A stretch of DNA of 64,000 nucleotides from the NCBI GenBank assembly GCA_030448225.1, contig JAUJNJ010000015.1, forward strand, positions 9,102 through 73,101. Direction: 5' to 3'. Shown here one piece after another: positions 55,168 through 64,000 of this stretch (its first letter is position 1; every line of letters starts with the position of its first letter). The stretch is from Phycisphaerae bacterium (lineage in GTDB: Bacteria; Planctomycetota; Phycisphaerae; Tepidisphaerales; Tepidisphaeraceae). The notes beneath the pieces were generated by a model. The model had not been told where the DNA came from, did not search any database, and worked only from the letters and a program-made list of their open reading frames with translations. The position numbers and the translations under genes are program-made.

Positions 55168-55627
55168 GCATCATCGTTGTTATATACGCTCCGACCCCGG
55201 CGGGGTTTGAAATAACCGTTCGGTCGGGAAAACGCGAACGTGAGACCCTCCGTCCATCCGCCGTCACGACGGCCCAACGTTCTCCGAGCGGAACGGCATC
55301 CTTACCTCTTGCCACTCGGCCGGGCCTGCTGGGCGCGAACCCGGCGCCGATCCCGGCCGTCACCCTGCGGGAGAAAGCCGGTCCGGCCGATTTCCGCGGT
55401 TGTCGAGCGAGACCCAGAGCAGGCCGAACGCTGTAAGCACCATTGAGCACGTCGCGTGATGCACCAGCGCTGCCGACCGGGGGGAAGCGCCGGACGTCCT
55501 TGCCGCGCGGCGGGGATCTGGACGCGCTCGTCGGCCTCGTGGCCAAGACCCTCGCATGAGGTGGACAGCGTCGACGGGCGGCAAGACAATCGCCGGACGA
55601 TGACCGCATTGACGCGCGCATCCCGTC
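55168..55627. other. gene-free stretch
   Basis: This is the divergent promoter region between the DUF1592 gene and the sulfatase gene. No coding frame is convincing. An AT-richer patch lies at 55150-55220. Confidence 0.4.
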
Positions 55628-57068
55628 GTGGCCGGCAGTGCTCGCCGTGCCCTGCTCGCGTTATTGGCTACGATCCCCACGGCCGCGTGTCGTGCGGCGG
55701 AGGGGTGTTGACAAGCGCGCGCGGGCGGGGCGCGGCCGCACGTCGCTGTTCCTGTCCGACGACCACACGTGGCACGACTGCGGCCCGTACGATGCGGCCG
55801 ACGCACGCCGAACCTCGACCGCCTCGCCCGCGGCGGCATGCGCTTCGACGCCGCGTTCGCCGCCAGCCCCACCTGCACGCCCTCGCGGTCGGCGATCTAC
55901 ACCGGGCTGTACCTGTTCCGCAGCGGGCGCGCACGCGAACCACAGCCTGGTCCACGACGGCGCGCACACGCTGCCGCACCGCATAGACCTGGGGTACCGC
56001 GTCGTGCTCGCCGGCAAGACGCACGTCGGCGCCCGGCCGGCGTTCCTGTTCGAGTACCTGCCCGGGTCGAACGTCATGCCGCCGGGGAAGAACCACGTCC
56101 CTCTGACCGACCTCGACACCGGCGCGGTCGAGACGCTGCTGAAGGAGCACGACCGCAAGGGTCAGCCGCTGTGCCTCGTCGTCTGCTCGCACTCGCCGCA
56201 CGTCTACTGGCCGGCGAACGAGGGGTACGACCCTCAGCGCGTCGGCCTGCCGCCGTACCTGCTCGACACGCCCGAGACGCGCCGTACGGGGCCGGTACTA
56301 CACCGACGTCACCCACATGGACCGCCAACTCGGGGCGGTGATGGACGCAAGCTCGACCGGCACGGCTACGCGCCCGACACGCTGCTGGCCTACGCGGCCG
56401 ACCAGGGCGCGCAGTGGCCAGTTCGCCAAGTGGAACCTGTACGACGCCGGCGTGCGGGTGCCGCTGATCGTGCGATGGCCGGGGCGGGTGAAGGAGGGCG
56501 GGGCAACGGCGGCGATGGTGAGCCTCGTCGACCTGCTGCCGACGTTCGTCGCGGCCGCCGGCGGCGAGCCGGACGAGGCGATCGACGGACGCGCAGCTTT
56601 CTGCCCGTGCTGCTCGGGCGGGCCGACCGCCACCGCGACGAGGTGTTCGCGGCCCACACCGGCGACGGCAAGATGAACCGCTCGCCGATGCGCGCGGTCC
56701 GCACGTCGCGATACAAGCTCATCGTCAACCTCCGCGCCCGACGCCGCCTACCGGACGCACATCAGCGAGGGCAAGGCCGTCGACGGGCTCGACTACTGGC
56801 AGAGCTGGGAGCGGCTCCTCGCCACGCGCGACGCGGCGGCGGCTGGGGTGATCGACCGGTACCGCCGCCGCCCGGCGCGCGAGGAACTGTACGACATGGC
56901 GGCCGACCCGTGGGAGAAAGGCAACCTCGCCGCCGACCCCGCCCACGCCGCCGCGCTCGCCGATTTGGCGCGCCCGGCCTGAGCGGTGGCGGCTCGCGCA
57001 GGGCGAAGATCTCGCGAAGGTGCCTGCCGGAGGACGCGCGCCAGGGCGACGTCCCCTACGCCAGATGA
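55628..57068 (+). CDS. type I sulfatase, heavily frameshifted
   Basis: A secreted sulfatase of about 475 residues. The GTG at 55628 opens a signal peptide ([20 protein letters not shown]). The active-site core is [16 protein letters not shown], where Cys of CTPSR is converted to formylglycine. [17 protein letters not shown] (metal Asp pair), [76 protein letters not shown] and [20 protein letters not shown] follow family order. The end is [11 protein letters not shown]. Nine or more indels. It would remove sulfate from a polysaccharide; it stands before a GH32 gene in the same direction. Confidence 0.9.
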
Positions 57069-57357
57069 GCGGCACGTCCTCGCGTCGCCACGGCTCGCCG
57101 GATCGCACGCGCCGCCTCGCCGCGTCGCCGACGTCGACGCCGGAGACGTTCGCGCATGAGCCGAAAGACCTCGAACCGCGCCGACGGACACGTTCTCCTG
57201 GCGACCCGACCGCGTGCGGCCAACCGCCGCAGCCGGAACGCGTCCTCGTGGACGGCGACCGCGCGACTCGCCTTTCGCGGGTGGCGGAGGTCGGTGTACG
57301 ATGATCGGCGGCAGAGAGTGGCCCGTTCCCGCAAATCGGACGTCGGAAGGATCGCGC
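57069..57357. other. intergenic stretch between sulfatase and GH32 genes
   Basis: No gene or clear signal is seen. Confidence 0.35.
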
Positions 57358-59270
57358 ATGATACGACTCGCCGCGGCACTGTGCGTGTTGATCTCGCCCG
57401 CACTCCTTCGCGCGCCGAGGCCGACGTGGTCGTGGCTGACTTCGACGGCCGCGGGTACGGCGGCTGGGTCGCGACCGGCGACGCCTTCGGCGCCGGCCCG
57501 GCGGCCGGGACGCTGCCGCGCCAGCAGGCGGTCGAGGGGTTCGTCGGCAAAGGGCTCGTGAACTCGTACTCCGGCGGCGACGGCGCGTGGCACGCTCACG
57601 TCGCCGCCGTTCCGGATTTCTCGCCCGTACATCACGTTCCTCATCGGCGGCGGCGCGCCCGGGCACGGCGTGCCTCGACCTGCTCGTCGACGGCCGCGTC
57701 GCCCGCACCGCGACCGGCAACAACGACGCGCCGCCTCGCCCCCTTCACCTGGGACGTGCGCGACCTGAAGGGGCGCACCGCGCAGCTCCGCATCACCGAC
57801 GCCGAGACCGACGGCTGGGGGCACGTCAACGTCGACCAGATCGTGCAGACCGACCACCCGAAGGAACCGCCGTTCGAACCGCAGCCGCTCTACCACGAAA
57901 CCCTGCGGCCCCAGTTCCACTTCACCGCCGCCAACAACTGGCTGAACGACCCGAACGGGCTCGTTTACTACGCAGGCGAGTACCACCTCTTCTTCCAGCA
58001 CAACCCCAGCGGCATCAAGTGGGGCAACATGACGTGGGGCCACGCGGTCAGCGCGGACCTCGTCCACTGGAAGCAGCTTGCCCAACGCCCTGGAGCCCGA
58101 CGCGCTCGGCACGATGTTCTCCGGCTCAGCCGTCATCGACTGGAACAACACAGCCGGGTTTAACCAAGGCGGCGGCGACAAGACGCTCGTCGCCCTGTAC
58201 ACCGCGGCCGGCGGCACGTCGGAGGCGTCGAAGGGCCAGCCGTTCACCCAGTGCCTCGCGTACAGCAACGACCGCGGCCGGACGTGGACGAAGTTCGCGG
58301 GCAACCCGGTCATCCCCGCGCCTCGACGGGCCCGCGGCGCGCGACGCCCGCGACCCGAAGGTCGTGTGGCACGAGCCGACGAAGCGGCTGGGTGATGGCG
58401 CTCTACAAGGCCGGCAACACGTTCGCGCTGTTCGACTCGCCCGGACCTGAAGAAGTGGACGCTGCTGCACGACCTGGAGATCCCCGGGAGCATCGAGTGC
58501 CCCGACTTCTTCCCGATGAACGTCGCCGGCGAGCCGGAGGCGGCGACGAAGTGGGTGCTGACCGTCGCCAACGGCAAGTACATCGTCGGCTCGTTCGACG
58601 GCCGGCGGTTCTCGCCGGAACAGGAGGTGCGGCAGGTCGATCATGGCCGCAACTTCTACGCCGTGCAGAGCTACAGCGACCTCCCCGCGTCCGATGGCCG
58701 CCGGATCCAGATCGCCTGGATGCGCGACGGCCAGTACCCCGCATGCCGTTCAACCAGCAGATGGGCTTCCCGCTCGAGCTGACGCTGCGGCGCACGGCCG
58801 ACGGGCTGCGGATCTTCAACCTACCGGCGCGGGAGATCGCGTCGCTGCGCGGCAAACGCCACGCGTGGTCCGACGTCGCGCTCAAGCCGGGTGACGACCC
58901 GCTGGCGCGCCACTCAGCGGCGACCTGTTCGAGATCATCGCCGAGTTCGAGCCCGGCGACGCCACGGGGTTCGGCGTCCGCGTCCGCGGCGAGGAGATCA
59001 ACTACAACGTCAGCGCGAAGCAACTGACGGCCCTCGGCACGCGCCGCTTGAACTGCAGGACGGGCGCATCAAGCTCCGGATCCTCGTCGACCGCACGTCG
59101 ATCGAGACGTTCGGCAACGACGGCCGCGTCTCGCTGACGAGCTGTTTCCTGCCGAAGCCCGAGGACCGTCGCATCGCCGTCTACGCGAGGGCGGCACCGC
59201 CCGCGTCGTCTCGCTCGAGGTGTTCGAGCTGAAGTCGATCTGGCCGGGCAGCGGCGAGACGCCCCGGTAG
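57358..59270 (+). CDS. GH32 beta-fructosidase (levanase/inulinase type), heavily frameshifted
   Basis: A secreted fructan hydrolase of about 635 residues. Signal peptide [19 protein letters not shown]; an N-terminal jelly-roll domain ([20 protein letters not shown]). The catalytic five-blade propeller has [20 protein letters not shown] (nucleophile Asp), [14 protein letters not shown] (RDP) and [13 protein letters not shown] (acid/base Glu). [20 protein letters not shown] and [17 protein letters not shown] belong to the C-terminal beta sandwich. About twelve one-base indels, including GCGCCTCGAC for GCGCTCGAC near 58320. The following ABC importer probably takes up the released sugar. Confidence 0.92.
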
Positions 59271-59374
59271 CAGCGGGCGAGGCCGAACCCGCCGCTCCCG
59301 GCCGGCGGCGGACGACGCGGCGGTCGCCGGCCAATCACGAGTTGATCGAAATACCCTGAACGCGAGGACGGTTC

Positions 59375-60358
59375 ATGTCGCTGCTGCTGGTCGCTCTGTC
59401 CCTTCTGCTCCCGCTGGCCGTCGGCTGTGACGGCGCGGCGAGACGTCCACGTCGTCGACGGCCCTGCGAGTCAGCCACGCGCGCGGTGGCGGCGGCGGCG
59501 GCGGCGAGGCGACGCGGCACGATCGGCGTCTCGGTGCTCACCCTCGCCAACCCGTTCTTCCAGGAGATGGCCGACGCGATGACCGCCGAGGCGAAGAAGC
59601 ACGGGTACGAGGTCCGCGTCGTCTCGGCCGAGATGGACCCGGCGCGGCAGCGCGACCAGGTGAAGGACTTCCTCGTCTCCAAGGTCAGCGCGATCATCCT
59701 CACGCCCGCCGACTCCCGCGCCGTCGGCACCGCCATCAAGGAGGCGAACGACGCGGGCGTCCCCGTCTTCACCGCCGACATCGCAAGCATGGATCCGACC
59801 GCGAAGGTGGCGGGCCACGTCGCCACCGACAACTACGGCGGCGGCGTGCAGGCGGCGCAGGCGGTCGCCGAGGTGCTCAAGGGCGAGGGCAAGGTCGCGA
59901 TCCTCGACCACCCGGAGGTCGAGTCGGTCATCCAGCGCACGAAGGGTTTCGAGACGGAGATCGCCAAGACGCCGGGCGTGAAGGTCGTCGCCAAACTCCC
60001 CGGCGGCGGCGCGCGAGCGGTCGTTCAAGGCGACGCAGGACCTGCTCCAGCGCACCGGACCTCGGCGCGATCTTCGCGATCAACGACCCGTCCGCGGCTC
60101 GGCGCGGTCGCGGCGCTGGAGGCGGCGGGGAAGCTGTCGCGGGTGGCGGTCGTCGGCTTCGACGGCCAGCCCGAGGCGAAGCGGGCGATCCGCGAGGGCA
60201 AGATCTACGCCGACGCAATCCAGTACCCGCAGCAAATCGGCGCGCTGAGCGTCGGGCAGGTCATCAAGTACCTCAGCGGCGATAAGGTCGAGCCCAGCAC
60301 GCTGATCCCCACGGGCCTCTACCGCAAGGCCGACGCGGAGAAGGACCCCTCGCTCTGA
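59375..60358 (+). CDS. sugar ABC transporter substrate-binding lipoprotein
   Basis: 327 residues. The lipobox LAVGC at residues 15-19 marks a lipoprotein. The type I sugar-binding fold follows: GTIGVSVLTLANPFFQEMAD, AMTAEAKKHGYEVRVVSAEM, SKVSAIILTPADSRAVGTAI, GHVATDNYGGGVQAAQAVAE and VVGFDGQPEAKRAIREGKIY. It belongs to the ribose/fructose-type (CUT2) binding proteins. One frame is open throughout, but residues about 212-245 are garbled by two compensating indels (GCGGCTCGG for GCGCTCGG at 60095). The next gene starts on its stop codon. With GH32 upstream, fructose or a short fructan is the best guess. Confidence 0.9.
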   Translation: MSLLLVALSLLLPLAVGCDGAARRPRRRRPCESATRAVAAAAAARRRGTIGVSVLTLANPFFQEMADAMTAEAKKHGYEVRVVSAEMDPARQRDQVKDFLVSKVSAIILTPADSRAVGTAIKEANDAGVPVFTADIASMDPTAKVAGHVATDNYGGGVQAAQAVAEVLKGEGKVAILDHPEVESVIQRTKGFETEIAKTPGVKVVAKLPGGGARAVVQGDAGPAPAHRTSARSSRSTTRPRLGAVAALEAAGKLSRVAVVGFDGQPEAKRAIREGKIYADAIQYPQQIGALSVGQVIKYLSGDKVEPSTLIPTGLYRKADAEKDPSL

Positions 60359-61889
60359 TGCCGCCCGCCACCCCCGACGCCGCCCCGCAGCCGGCGGCGC
60401 CCCGCGGGGCGACGAGGCGACGGCGTTGCTGGAGATGGACGGGATCGAGAAGTCGTTCCCCGGCGTGCGCGTCCGCGACGGCCGGCTCCACGTCCGCCAC
60501 GGCGAGGTCGTCGCGGCTCGTCGGGGAGAACGGGCGCGGGCAAGAGCACGCTCATCAAGATCCTCGCCGGCGCGCCGGCCCGACGCGGGCCGAGTCTGCA
60601 TCGGCGGCCGCGACGGTGCGTGCGCGCGCCGGTCGAGCCGCGCGGCTCGGCGTGGCGGTGATCTACCAGGAACTCGACCTCGTCCCGACGCTCACGGCGC
60701 GCCGAGAACATCTTCCTCGGCCGCGAGCGCGCCACCCTCGGCTTCCCGTCCGCCGCCGCCGAACGCCGCCGCGCGGCGGAACTGTTCGCCCGGCTGAACG
60801 TCGACGTCGACCCGGAGGCGACCGTCGCGCGCTCGCCGTCGCCCAGCAGCAAGCGGTGGCGATCGCCAAGGCGCTGGCGAGCGACGCGCGGATCGTCGTG
60901 ATGGACGAGCCCGCCGCGCCGCTCACGCCGCGGGAGGTGGCGAACCTGTTCGCGATCATCCGCGACCTGACGGCGCGCGGCATCGGCGTCGTCTACATCA
61001 GCCACCGCCTCGACGAGGTCTTCGCGATCGCCGACCGCGTCACCGTGATGCGCGACGGCGCCCACGTCGCGACGCTGCCGGTCGGCGACGTGACCCGCCG
61101 CCGCCTGATCGAGCTGATGGTCGGCCGCCCGCTCGACAGCGAGTTCCCGAAAACCGCGGCAACCCGATCGGCGAGCCGCGCCTCGTCGTGCGCGGCCTGA
61201 GCGCGCGCGGCCGTCCGCGACGCGTCGCTTCAGGTCCGCCGCGGCGAGATCGTCGGCCTCACGGGGCTGGTGGGCGCGGGCCGGACCGAACTCGCCCGCC
61301 TCATCGCCGGGGCCGACGTGCGCGACGCCGGCCAGATCCTGCTCGACGGCCGCGAGTTGCAGATCCGATTCCCGCGCGACGCCATCCGCGCCGGCATCTG
61401 CCTGATGACCGAGGACCGCAAGGGCCAGGGCCTCGTGCTCGGGCGTCGTGCCGCGAGAACTTCGGCCTGCCGAACCTGGGGCTCTTCTCGCGGCTCGGCT
61501 TCGTGAAGGGCGCGCTGAGCTGCGCCGCGTTCGACGGCTACGTCCGCAGCTTGCATCAAGGTCCCGGACGGCGAGGTCGCGCGCGAAACCTGTCCGGCGG
61601 GAACCAGCAGAAGGTCGTCCTGGCGAAGTGGCTCATGGCCAACAGCGAGGTGGTGATCATCGACGAGCCGACGCGCGGGATCGACGTCGGCGCGAAGTAC
61701 GAGATCTACCTCCTGATGAACGAGCTGGCGCGGCAGGGGAAGGCGGTGCTGATGATCTCGTCGGAACTGCCCGAGGTGCTGGGCATGAGCGATCGAGTGC
61801 TGGTCATGCGCGAGGGGCGGATCGCCGGCGAGTTCACCGACCCCGCCCGCACGTCGCAGGAGCAGGTCATGGCACTGGCGGTCGCGTGA
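60358..61889 (+). CDS. sugar ABC transporter ATPase, two nucleotide-binding domains, frameshifted
   Basis: An RbsA/MglA-type ATPase of about 510 residues that powers CUT2 sugar import. First domain: [15 protein letters not shown], Walker A readable as VGENG-GKST after correction near 60507 and 60532, [36 protein letters not shown] (signature) and [20 protein letters not shown]. Second domain: [78 protein letters not shown]. The degenerate second Walker A is normal for the family. Eight or more indels. It overlaps the binding-protein stop and the permease start. Confidence 0.92.
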
Positions 61890-63385
61890 CGATCATGCAG
61901 GGCACCACGAACTGGAAAGGTCGCGTCCGCGCCGCCGCGGCGCGGCTGGCATCGAATTATGGCATGGCGGCGGTGCTGCTGCTGCTGTGCGCGTATTACT
62001 CGGCCGTCACCGTCCGGCGGCACCAGCCCGCCGGCGCCGCGGCGGCACGCGCGCTCGCGGGCGAGGTCGCCGGCGGCGCCGCGGTGCTGATCGTTGCTAA
62101 CGCCACCGCCGACGGCACCGCGTTCGCGGAGGCGATGGAGCAGGTGGTGGCCGATCGCGGCGGCCGCGTCGCCGAGGTCGTGCGGGGCGGGCCGCAGGAG
62201 TTCCGGCCCGCGCTCGAGCGCTTCGCCGCGCCCGGCGAGAGGCTCCACCTCATCGCCACCACGCCCGACGTCGCCGGCCAGCCGGTGTTCGACCGGCTGG
62301 AACAGCGGTTTCCGCCCCTGGCGGGCGTGAAGGTCGTCGCCGCGCGGAGCTACGCCTTCCCGACGTTCCTCAAGGCCGAGAACCTGCTGAACGTCGCGAA
62401 CCAGGTCGTCGTGATCGCGCTGCTCGCCGCGGGCATGACGCTCGTGATCGTCACCGGCGGGATCGACCTGTCGGTCGGCAGCCTCGTGGCGCTGTCGGCG
62501 GTGGTGACCGCCATCGCGATCCGCGGCGCCGGCGGCACGGGCGCGACGGCCGCCGCGACCGTCGCCGCCGGCGCGGGCGCGGTCGTCGCGTGTGGGCTGC
62601 TCGGCGGGACGTCGGGCCTGCTCGTCACGGCCTTCCGGCTCCCGCCGTTCATCGCGACGCTGGGGATGATGCAGGTCGCTAGCGGCGTCGCCTACATGCT
62701 GGCGCGGGGGCAGTCGATCTACGCGATCCCCGAATCGTTCACCTGGCTCGGCCGCGGCGCGGACCTTGGGTCGATCCCCAACGCCGTCGTCCTCGTGGCG
62801 GTCGTCTACGCGGTCGCCCACGTGGTGCTGTCGAGGACGGTCTTCGGCCGGTACGTCTACGCGACCGGCGGCAACGCCGAGGCGGCGCGGCTGTCGGGGG
62901 TGAACGTCCCGCTCGTGCTGGTCGCCGTCTACGTGCTCAACGGCGCGATGGCGGGGCTGGGCGGCGTCGTCGTCGCGTCGCAGCTCAAGGCCGGCTCCCC
63001 CACCTACGGCGCGATGTACGAGCTCTACGCGATCGCCGCCGTCGTCGTCGGCGGCACGAGCCTCGCCGGCGGGTCGGGGCGCATCCTCGGCACGCTCATC
63101 GGCGCGCTGATCATCGCGGTGATCCAGAACGGCATGAACCTCACCGGCGTCCAGAGCTACGTGCAGAAGGTCGTGCTGGGCCTGGTGATCGTCGGCGCGG
63201 TGATCCTCGACATGCTCCGCCAGCAGGGCTGGCTGCGCAAGATCTGCCTGCCCGCGATGAAGCGCCTCCGCACGACGCCGCAGCCGATCCCCCGCAACGC
63301 CGCGGCTGCCGATGCGGCCGGCGCCGCGGGACTCGTGCCCGTGCCGACGAACACGAACGAGCCTCCCGGGCCACCCCTGGCTTAG
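61886..63385 (+). CDS. sugar ABC transporter permease (RbsC type) with large external insert
   Basis: 499 residues, intact. The GTG at 61886 overlaps the ATPase stop (GTGA); an ATG at 61895 is the alternative. After the first helix ([20 protein letters not shown]) comes an external segment of about 110 residues ([20 protein letters not shown] through [20 protein letters not shown]) before the usual BPD_transp_2 core: [80 protein letters not shown]. The insert reads like one lobe of a periplasmic binding-protein fold. Ribose permeases are normally about 330 residues. Confidence 0.93.
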   Translation: MTIMQGTTNWKGRVRAAAARLASNYGMAAVLLLLCAYYSAVTVRRHQPAGAAAARALAGEVAGGAAVLIVANATADGTAFAEAMEQVVADRGGRVAEVVRGGPQEFRPALERFAAPGERLHLIATTPDVAGQPVFDRLEQRFPPLAGVKVVAARSYAFPTFLKAENLLNVANQVVVIALLAAGMTLVIVTGGIDLSVGSLVALSAVVTAIAIRGAGGTGATAAATVAAGAGAVVACGLLGGTSGLLVTAFRLPPFIATLGMMQVASGVAYMLARGQSIYAIPESFTWLGRGADLGSIPNAVVLVAVVYAVAHVVLSRTVFGRYVYATGGNAEAARLSGVNVPLVLVAVYVLNGAMAGLGGVVVASQLKAGSPTYGAMYELYAIAAVVVGGTSLAGGSGRILGTLIGALIIAVIQNGMNLTGVQSYVQKVVLGLVIVGAVILDMLRQQGWLRKICLPAMKRLRTTPQPIPRNAAAADAAGAAGLVPVPTNTNEPPGPPLA

Positions 63386-63460
63386 AGCCTGCCGTCTAAC
63401 CGGCAACGGGCCCTTCGGGCCTGCGGCGAAACGAGAGAAGTTGGATTATTCGGGTAGGCT
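63386..63460. repeat. 75-bp palindromic repeat, TTATTCGG family
   Basis: Arms AGCCTGCCGTCTAACC and GGATTATTCGGGTAGGCT are imperfect inverses. The centre ACGGGCCCTTCGGGCCTGCG followed by GCGAAACG is shared with 10580-10658. It lies just after the permease stop and may also terminate that transcript. Confidence 0.75.
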
Positions 63461-63604
63461 GTTGTCGCCTTGAACGATCGACGGAAATGGAAACGGCACG
63501 GACGGGGTGCCGTGTCGTCATGCTGTTTCGAGGTTGAGGGCGCCGCAAGCAAGACGAAGGCGGAAGCTGAACGGCGCGGGATACGTGTGGAGGATCGCCC
63601 GGTG

Positions 63605-64000
63605 CTACGGGCGACGCCGGGAGATCATGTCCTCGACCTCGTCGATGAACGACGCCTGCACCGGATTGATCTTCCGTCGCGCGGCGCTGAGGTCGAAGAA
63701 CTCCGCCCGGTCGACCTCCGGAAACTCTGCCCGCTTCCCCGACTTCGGCGGCCATTCCATCGTGAACGTGTTGCTTCGGAACATGGTCGTGTCCAAGTCG
63801 CCATCGAACGCCCAAGCGTGGACGACTTTGCCGCCTCGCTGCTTCACGGGCGCGAGCATCACGAACTCCCCAACCGGCTTTGCGCCTAATTCTTCCTGAA
63901 ACTCCCGCCTCGCGGCGTCGAGGAGATCTTCGCCCTCGGCGACTTCTCCCTTGGGGATCGTCCACGCCCCGTCGTCCTTGTTGCGCCAGAACGGGCCGCC
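63605..64000 (-). CDS. NUDIX hydrolase, partial
   Basis: The C-terminal 131 residues of a gene that starts beyond the right edge. The Nudix box is complete: GEVAEGEDLLDAARREFQEE followed by LG, fitting Gx5Ex7REUxEExG. Before it, GGPFWRNKDDGAWTIPK is typical of the short NTP-pyrophosphohydrolases (MutT/Ap4A-like) annotated with a WRNKD/GAWTIPKGE pattern. After it come VMLAPVKQRGGKVVHAWAFD, MEWPPKSGKRAEFPEVDRAE and NPVQASFIDEVEDMISRRR. It hydrolyses a nucleoside-diphosphate-linked substrate that cannot be specified here. Confidence 0.93.
   Translation of the reverse strand, partial: GGPFWRNKDDGAWTIPKGEVAEGEDLLDAARREFQEELGAKPVGEFVMLAPVKQRGGKVVHAWAFDGDLDTTMFRSNTFTMEWPPKSGKRAEFPEVDRAEFFDLSAARRKINPVQASFIDEVEDMISRRRP

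Overview
The window is high-GC DNA that looks like a planctomycete, most likely of the class Phycisphaerae. Pointers are a paired DUF1592/DUF1588-type cytochrome-like protein and Tat-exported DUF1552 protein, short membrane proteins ending in a CGYDLRATPDRCPECG zinc ribbon, a PEP-CTERM exported protein, a ThiE with an extra N-terminal domain, sulfatase and GH32 genes, and a tiny Lys/Ala-rich histone-H1-like peptide. This placement rests on protein character only; there is no rRNA or tRNA in the window.

Layout. 0.9-4.3 kb: a copper operon (csoR-copZ-copA, leftward) with a CsoR-type palindrome between the promoter boxes. 4.4-8.4 kb: PEP-CTERM metzincin-like protease, ferredoxin with a 49-bp tandem duplication, gpmI. 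8.7 kb: a 28-residue AKKAPAKK peptide with its own promoter and terminator. 9.3-14.5 kb: ParA (frameshifted), VanZ-like protein, DNA adenine methyltransferase, thiE. 14.7-18.25 kb: a series of four small genes bounded by attC-like recombination sites, i.e. an integron cassette array without a visible integrase, with an IS110/IS1111-type element sitting inside the second attC. 18.6-32 kb: murJ and a mix of small membrane, PhyH, PfkB, MarC, HIT, DUF4139, gamma-carbonic-anhydrase, receiver and cold-shock genes. 32-35 kb: histidine kinase and NtrC-type regulator, then a Spy-like protein, ispF and cysS. 38.5-42.6 kb: ruvC, two zinc-ribbon membrane proteins, ruvA, ruvB. 43-51 kb: sugar-phosphate isomerase-like, sorbosone-dehydrogenase-like, SMI1/KNR4, RTX-repeat and ankyrin proteins. 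51.5-55.2 kb: DUF1552 and DUF1592 pair. 55.6-63.4 kb: sulfatase, GH32 fructosidase and a CUT2 sugar ABC importer, probably one carbohydrate-utilisation locus. The right edge cuts a NUDIX hydrolase.

Two features run through the whole window. First, intergenic DNA is full of long imperfect palindromes whose arms are low-complexity tandem words (ACGGAGAC, CCAATGA, GACCCTT, GATGGAG and others). At least a dozen loci are seen, one of them in frame inside copA, and others supply the C-terminal codons of ispF and ruvC. Second, many genes are broken by one-base indels although their proteins remain recognisable across frames. Some indels share one context (GCGGCTCG where GCGCTCG is expected), which argues for consensus sequence errors in part of the assembly rather than gene decay. 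Several genes (csoR, the methyltransferase, thiE, ruvC) have a -10 box so close to the start codon that they are probably leaderless.
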